6,878 nt of DNA from an uncultured Bacteroidales bacterium. Lineage in GTDB: Bacteria > Bacteroidota > Bacteroidia > Bacteroidales > FEN-979. The notes below the pieces were generated by a model that saw only the letters and a program-made list of their open reading frames with translations, was not told the origin of the DNA and ran no database searches. Of this stretch, positions 4,601 to 6,878 are shown in pieces (the stretch's first letter is position 1; the number at the start of each line of letters is the position of its first letter). Both the position numbers and the translations under genes were made by a program. The stretch is from the NCBI GenBank assembly GCA_903928285.1, contig CAIYQH010000096.1:1-6878 (forward strand). Reading direction: 5' to 3'.

Positions 4601-6631
4601 AAAGATTACTGCCTCCGATACAGTCATCCCGAGGACATCGGAGATATTCTTCCTCCGGAAAGTTATGGCAAGGGTTTCCTCGTCGAAGCGCCGCCCTTCA
4701 CACGCCTCGCACAGCACCTCCACATTGCCCATAAAGTGCATTCCTACCTGCTGGTAGCCGGCACCCTGGCAGGATTCACAGCGGCCACCCGCAGTGTTGA
4801 ACGAAAACCGGCTTTTATCATACCCCCGGCCAACCGATTCGGGAAGGGCGGTAAAGAGGTCGCGGATGGGGTCGAACAGCCCGGTATAGGTGGCGGGATT
4901 GCTCCGGGGCGTGCGCCCGATGGGCGACTGGTCGATCGAGATCAGCTTGCCGATGCCCTCCCATCCCGTGATGACACGGTGACGGCCAACAGGTTCATTG
5001 GCGCTATGGAGCTGGTTTTGCAGGAATGCCCCCAGGATATGGCGGGTCAGGGTTGACTTGCCGGCGCCCGATACGCCGGTCACCACGTTGAGCGCCTGCA
5101 GGCGGAAACTTATATCGATATTTTTCAGGTTGAAGGCGGTGGCCCCTTCAATGGTCAGCATACCGCTGCCCGTGCGGCAAACCGCGGGAGCGTCGATTTG
5201 CTCGTAACCGTAAAGGAATGCCAGGGTACGGCTTTTGCGTTTTTCATCCTCCGGGAGATTTTCGGCCTGTTCAGGGGTACCGTTAAAGAGCACCTCGCCG
5301 CCATGGATACCCGGACCCGGGCCGATATCGATCAGCCAGTCGGCATGACGGAGGAACTCCTCCTCGTGTTCCACCACAATGACGGTGTTTCCCTTGTCGC
5401 GCAGCTCTTTGAGGATCGAGATAAGCTGCCCGACATCGTGCGGGTGCAGCCCGATGGAGGGTTCGTCGAAGATGCAGATCATCCCGCTGAGACCGATTGC
5501 GGCCTGGGTGGCCAGCCGCAGCCGCTGTGCTTCACCTTCCGAGAGGGTGGTCGATTCACGGCCGGTGGAGAGGTAGCCCAGACCGAGCCGTTCGAGCAGA
5601 CTTACCTGGTTCGTGATCTGCCCGATGATGGGCCCGGTAACGGCTGGCAGGATGTTGGCAAACCGCTCCCCGGCCAGCGTTTGCCGGAGCTCGTCGAGCT
5701 GCAGGGCGGCAAGGTCTGCAATGGAGAATCCTCCCACCCTTACCGACAGCGCCTGATCATTGAGCCGTTGGCCGTGGCACACCCTGCATTTCCCGCTGCG
5801 GACGAACCGCAGGATATTTTTATTCCGGTCGCGTTGCAAAATCGCCTCCATCACTGGCAGGATGCCCTTGTAATAGCCCATTTCGCGCGGCTTCGCGGTG
5901 ATGCCGGCCCATTTCATCCGCGATTCCAGCGGGTGTTTGCCGTAGGGGATCTCGATCTTGTCGCTGCCATACAGGACGATATGTTTTTGCGCAGGTGTCA
6001 ATCCCTTCCAGGGAATGTCGGTATGAAAGCCCTCCGCCCGGCAAACCTGGTCGAGCACGGCCATGGTGACCTGGGAGTAGATGATATAGCCGTTGGGGGT
6101 GGTGATGACCAGGGCGCCCTCGCGCAGGGTTTTGTTTTCGTCGGCGATGAGCAGCTCCGGGTCGAGGAAATCCTCCACGCCCAGCCCTTTGCAGGCAGGG
6201 CAGGCCCCTTCGGGGGAGTTGAAGGAAAAGAGGCTCCTGTTTATGGTGAAGGGTGCTGGCCCTTCGGGGATGGTGCCGGCCCTTGCGAACATCAGCCGAA
6301 GCAGGTCGTAGATGCCGGTGATGGTACCCACCGTCGAGCGGGGATTCGACACCACCGACCGCTGGTTCAGGGCGATGGCGGGCGAGAGTCCCTCCACCCG
6401 CTCCACATCCGGTGTTTTCAGCTTTCCCATGAACTGACGGGCGAAGGCCGAAAAGGAGCCCAGGTAGCTGCTTTCCGCCTCCCGGTAAAGCACGTCGAAG
6501 ATCAGCGACGATTTCCCCGATCCCGACACCCCGGTGACCACGATCAGTTTATTCTTCGGGAATTCAAGGCTTACCCCGCGCAGGTTATGTTCGGAGGCGC
6601 GGGTGATCCGGATGGTAGGGTCGGCGTTCAT
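1631..6631 (-). CDS. uvrA: Tandem (double) UvrA-like ABC ATPase, 1666 aa, lacking UvrB-binding domains
   Basis: UvrA dimers scan DNA for damage in nucleotide excision repair; here two UvrA-like units are fused, so one chain could act as a dimer. Half 1 is about residues 1-800 and half 2 about 862-1666. Walker A (GVSGxGKS) occurs at 34-41, 519-526, 887-894 and 1392-1399. ABC signatures are LSEGE 363-367 (Gly to Glu) and LSGGE at 708, 1231 and 1575. Walker B pairs are DE 389-390, 735-736 and 1257-1258, but EE at 1602-1603. All four zinc CxxC/CxxC pairs are intact (144/282, 618/641, 1009/1147, 1485/1508). Each half is about 800 residues against about 940 for classical UvrA, because NPRSTVGT is followed almost at once by FSFN and the CxxCxGLG motif, leaving no room for the UvrB-binding domain; UvrA2-type proteins share this loss. 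I took the ATG at 6631 over a TTG at 6643. Low-complexity linkers come from heptamer repeats. Tandem UvrA is known in Chlamydiae. Function without UvrB contact is uncertain: repair accessory or drug tolerance. Confidence 0.93.
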   Translation of the reverse strand: MNADPTIRITRASEHNLRGVSLEFPKNKLIVVTGVSGSGKSSLIFDVLYREAESSYLGSFSAFARQFMGKLKTPDVERVEGLSPAIALNQRSVVSNPRSTVGTITGIYDLLRLMFARAGTIPEGPAPFTINRSLFSFNSPEGACPACKGLGVEDFLDPELLIADENKTLREGALVITTPNGYIIYSQVTMAVLDQVCRAEGFHTDIPWKGLTPAQKHIVLYGSDKIEIPYGKHPLESRMKWAGITAKPREMGYYKGILPVMEAILQRDRNKNILRFVRSGKCRVCHGQRLNDQALSVRVGGFSIADLAALQLDELRQTLAGERFANILPAVTGPIIGQITNQVSLLERLGLGYLSTGRESTTLSEGEAQRLRLATQAAIGLSGMICIFDEPSIGLHPHDVGQLISILKELRDKGNTVIVVEHEEEFLRHADWLIDIGPGPGIHGGEVLFNGTPEQAENLPEDEKRKSRTLAFLYGYEQIDAPAVCRTGSGMLTIEGATAFNLKNIDISFRLQALNVVTGVSGAGKSTLTRHILGAFLQNQLHSANEPVGRHRVITGWEGIGKLISIDQSPIGRTPRSNPATYTGLFDPIRDLFTALPESVGRGYDKSRFSFNTAGGRCESCQGAGYQQVGMHFMGNVEVLCEACEGRRFDEETLAITFRRKNISDVLGMTVSEAVIFFREQPKLLRFLETLDSLGLGYIALGQRSSTLSGGEAQRIKLATELAKPAAAHTLYILDEPTTGLHQADVAILLAALNRLVEQRHTVILIEHHLGIIAAADHIVDLGPGSGRDGGQLLFSGTPTEMLQCEGSATAAALREKRNEVRISDIEYPMMNGGDSLPDESLFTGPFSVQHSIFNTQHSIFFRAVSTHNLKNIDVRIPHNRITVITGVSGSGKSSLAFDTIFAEGQNRFLESFSPYVRSRVGIKEKADFEEVSGLTPTFAVSQGGLGQNPRSTVGTLSAIYDHYRLLFSRIGKKSESDIHDSLFDIRYSIFNIPPSSSLFSFNHQHGACSTCDGLGFKTVCDAERLISDPAKSILEGAMDGTKTGRFYGDPFGQYVAALRAAGDRFAIDFQQPWMELPTEAKTLALDGTGEEVYEVNWQFKRDNRTGEHHFTGPWKGLINLVNEEYSRKHADHRGESMMNLMKTGTCSSCKGSRLRPEALAYTILGETIAWVSSLSVSAAIDFFNRMLTNLENPADVDIATPLVGEILRKLCFLSDLGLSYLTIDRLSPTLSGGEAQRIRLAGQLGSGLTGITYVLDEPTIGLHPKDTKKLMRLVRSLQEAGNTVVIVEHDREVILSADYVIDMGPGAGKEGGSILAEGTPAEIMLNPASVTGPYLHTGPVTGSAFPGIQDAGSKRGKRNLHPGLSIRNASANNLRGFDIDIPAGGIIALTGVSGSGKSTLMTDVILASYEAGGPVGCTSVTGFENFQRVVAVHQRTGFSSSMATPATFTGISDRIRDLFAASDSARQAGFTKNHFSWLNKQGQCEECQGAGHIRVSMDFLSDVRTTCEKCHGKRFRDEVLRCRVNGLSIGDVLDMTVTGSILFFAGQKNLLSQLQMLEKVGLGYLQLGQPLDTLSGGEAQRLVLAAELMKPGKGTVLYLFEEPSTGLHFRDIEYLVTLFGELAGQGHTLLVIEHDPDIIARADHVIELGPDGGDKGGYLVSASSW
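3652..3700. repeat. Heptanucleotide array (7 units, GAATATC type) inside the uvrA-like gene
   Basis: Seven consecutive 7-bp units on the + strand are GAATATT, GAAGATC, GAATATC, GAATATC, GAATAAT, GAATCAT and GAATGTC. The first three bases GAA are invariant and the last three variable. On the coding strand three units equal seven codons, giving the imperfect heptads HDSLFDI and RYSIFNI at residues 980-993. It lies in half 2 between the Q-loop region and the first zinc motif, exactly where canonical UvrA carries its UvrB-binding domain. The reading frame stays open. Confidence 0.8.
4056..4097. repeat. Heptanucleotide array (6 units, GAATATT/GAATGCT type) in the inter-half linker
   Basis: The units are GAATGCT, GAGTATT, GAATATT, GAGTGCT, GAACGCT and GAATGGC (last one partial). 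GA is constant at every 7-bp step. On the coding strand it gives the heptads FSVQHSI and FNTQHSI, residues 847-860, immediately before half 2 begins at FRAVSTHNL. Same unit orientation on the + strand as the array at 3652. Confidence 0.75.
4136..4177. repeat. Heptanucleotide array (6 units, inverted orientation) in the inter-half linker
   Basis: On the + strand the units are ATTCATC, ATTGGAT, ATTCGAT, ATCCGAT, ATTCGAA and CTTCATT. ATTCGAT is the reverse complement of ATCGAAT, a phase of the GAATATC unit, so this array is opposite in orientation to the one at 4056, from which 38 bp separate it. It encodes residues 819-832 (NEVRISDIEYPMMN) right after half 1 ends. It is more degenerate than the 3652 array. 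Confidence 0.65.
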
Positions 6632-6705
6632 GGCAGTTTGCAAAGGGATTTTGGCGCTTTATCAGGTGAGCCATCAGGGGATGCTTCACATGGTGCGATA
6701 TCCTG

Positions 6706-6734
6706 CAAAAATAGAGACTTTAACCGCACCTAAA
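6706..6734 (-). promoter_or_regulatory. Candidate Bacteroidota-type promoter for the uvrA-like gene
   Basis: On the minus strand TATTTTTG (6713-6706) matches the Bacteroidota -7 box TAnnTTTG. TTTA (6734-6731), a weak match to the -33 TTTG, lies 17 nt upstream, slightly closer than usual. The implied leader to the ATG at 6631 is about 65-70 nt. The -33 is poor, so this is a candidate only. Confidence 0.35.
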
Positions 6735-6740
6735 CCGACT

Positions 6741-6776
6741 TTTGCAAATCGTGATCCGGATTTTGTAATATCTTTG
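6741..6776 (+). promoter_or_regulatory. Candidate promoter for the tRNA-Ala gene
   Basis: TATCTTTG (6769-6776) is a full match to the Bacteroidota -7 box TAnnTTTG, 23 bp before the mature tRNA 5' end. TTTTG ending at 6744 could be the -33 element, but the 24-nt gap is longer than the usual 19-21. The -7 box is the stronger part of the call. Confidence 0.45.
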
Positions 6777-6799
6777 CATCCGGCTGTAAAATCATTCAG

Positions 6800-6873
6800 G
6801 GGGTATTAGCTCAGTTGGCCAGAGCGCTGCGTTCGCAATGCAGAGGTCACCGGTTCGACTCCGGTATACTCCA
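6800..6873 (+). tRNA. tRNA-Ala, anticodon CGC
   Basis: A full 74-nt cloverleaf decoding GCG. Acceptor stem 6800-6806 pairs with 6866-6872 and includes a G3:U70 wobble (6802:6870), the alanine identity element. The D stem is GCTC/GAGC (6809-6812, 6822-6825) with loop AGTTGGCCA. The anticodon stem is 6827-6831 with 6839-6843, loop TTCGCAA, anticodon CGC at 6834-6836. The variable loop is 5 nt. The T stem is ACCGG/CCGGT with loop TTCGACT. The discriminator is A6873. The next bases are CTC, so the CCA tail is not encoded and must be added by nucleotidyltransferase. It is transcribed away from the uvrA-like gene. Confidence 0.96.
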
Positions 6874-6878
6874 CTCCC

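Noticed and set aside
4298..5056. 252-codon open frame on the + strand
   Set aside because: Antisense to modules 1-2 of the uvrA-like gene, with no recognisable motif or start context; a shadow frame.
6632..6643. TTG at 6643 as the start of the uvrA-like protein
   Set aside because: It adds only four residues before an ATG at 6631 that is followed directly by the expected UvrA N-terminus (IRITRASEHNLRGV).
5198..6733. Long open frame (511 codons) on the + strand opposite half 1 of the uvrA-like gene
   Set aside because: It runs entirely antisense to strongly conserved ATPase motifs, its translation resembles no family I know, and it is rich in residues typical of reverse-complement frames of GC-rich genes.
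6873..6875. Encoded CCA at the tRNA 3' end
   Set aside because: After the 7-bp acceptor stem the sequence is A (discriminator) then CTC; the nearby CCA at 6871-6873 is part of the stem plus discriminator.

Overview
The window reads as a fragment of a Bacteroidota (probably Bacteroidales-like) chromosome. The grounds are indirect. Start codons lack convincing Shine-Dalgarno sites. Boxes of the form TAnnTTTG lie upstream of the tRNA and of the large gene. The gene set (ECF sigma factor with tiny membrane-protein partners, tandem UvrA, arrays of GAAT-type heptamers) is one I associate with that phylum. No rRNA or phylogenetic marker is present, so the assignment is an inference.

Layout, left to right. 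Positions 1-120 (+) are the 3' end of a group II intron: a 34-nt domain V with GNRA tetraloop, then domain VI with a bulged branch-point A; the rest of the intron lies outside the window. Positions 121-218 hold only a weak hairpin. Positions 219-1168 (-) are a two-gene operon: an ECF sigma factor followed after a 2-nt gap by a 122-aa two-helix membrane protein. A 125-bp divergent control region (1169-1293) separates this operon from a 118-aa three-helix membrane protein on the + strand (1294-1650). This region holds two near-identical ECF-type promoters facing away from each other; their -35 elements form a perfect 11-bp inverted repeat. The simplest reading is a self-contained regulon: the sigma factor drives its own operon and the divergent membrane gene, and one or both membrane proteins may control it.

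Most of the window (1631-6631, -) is one 1666-aa gene encoding two complete UvrA-like halves fused in tandem, with four ABC ATPase modules and four CxxC/CxxC zinc pairs. Neither half shows the UvrB-binding domain of canonical UvrA. Three arrays of degenerate 7-bp repeats lie inside the reading frame. Two make up much of the linker joining the halves, and the third sits where the UvrB-binding domain would be in the second half. The 3' end of this gene overlaps the convergent membrane-protein gene by 20 bp.

Positions 6632-6799 are a divergent intergenic region with candidate -7 boxes for both directions. The window ends with a complete tRNA-Ala(CGC) gene (6800-6873, +) without an encoded CCA.

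The points most worth following are the paired ECF promoters and the heptamer arrays captured as protein linker in the tandem UvrA.
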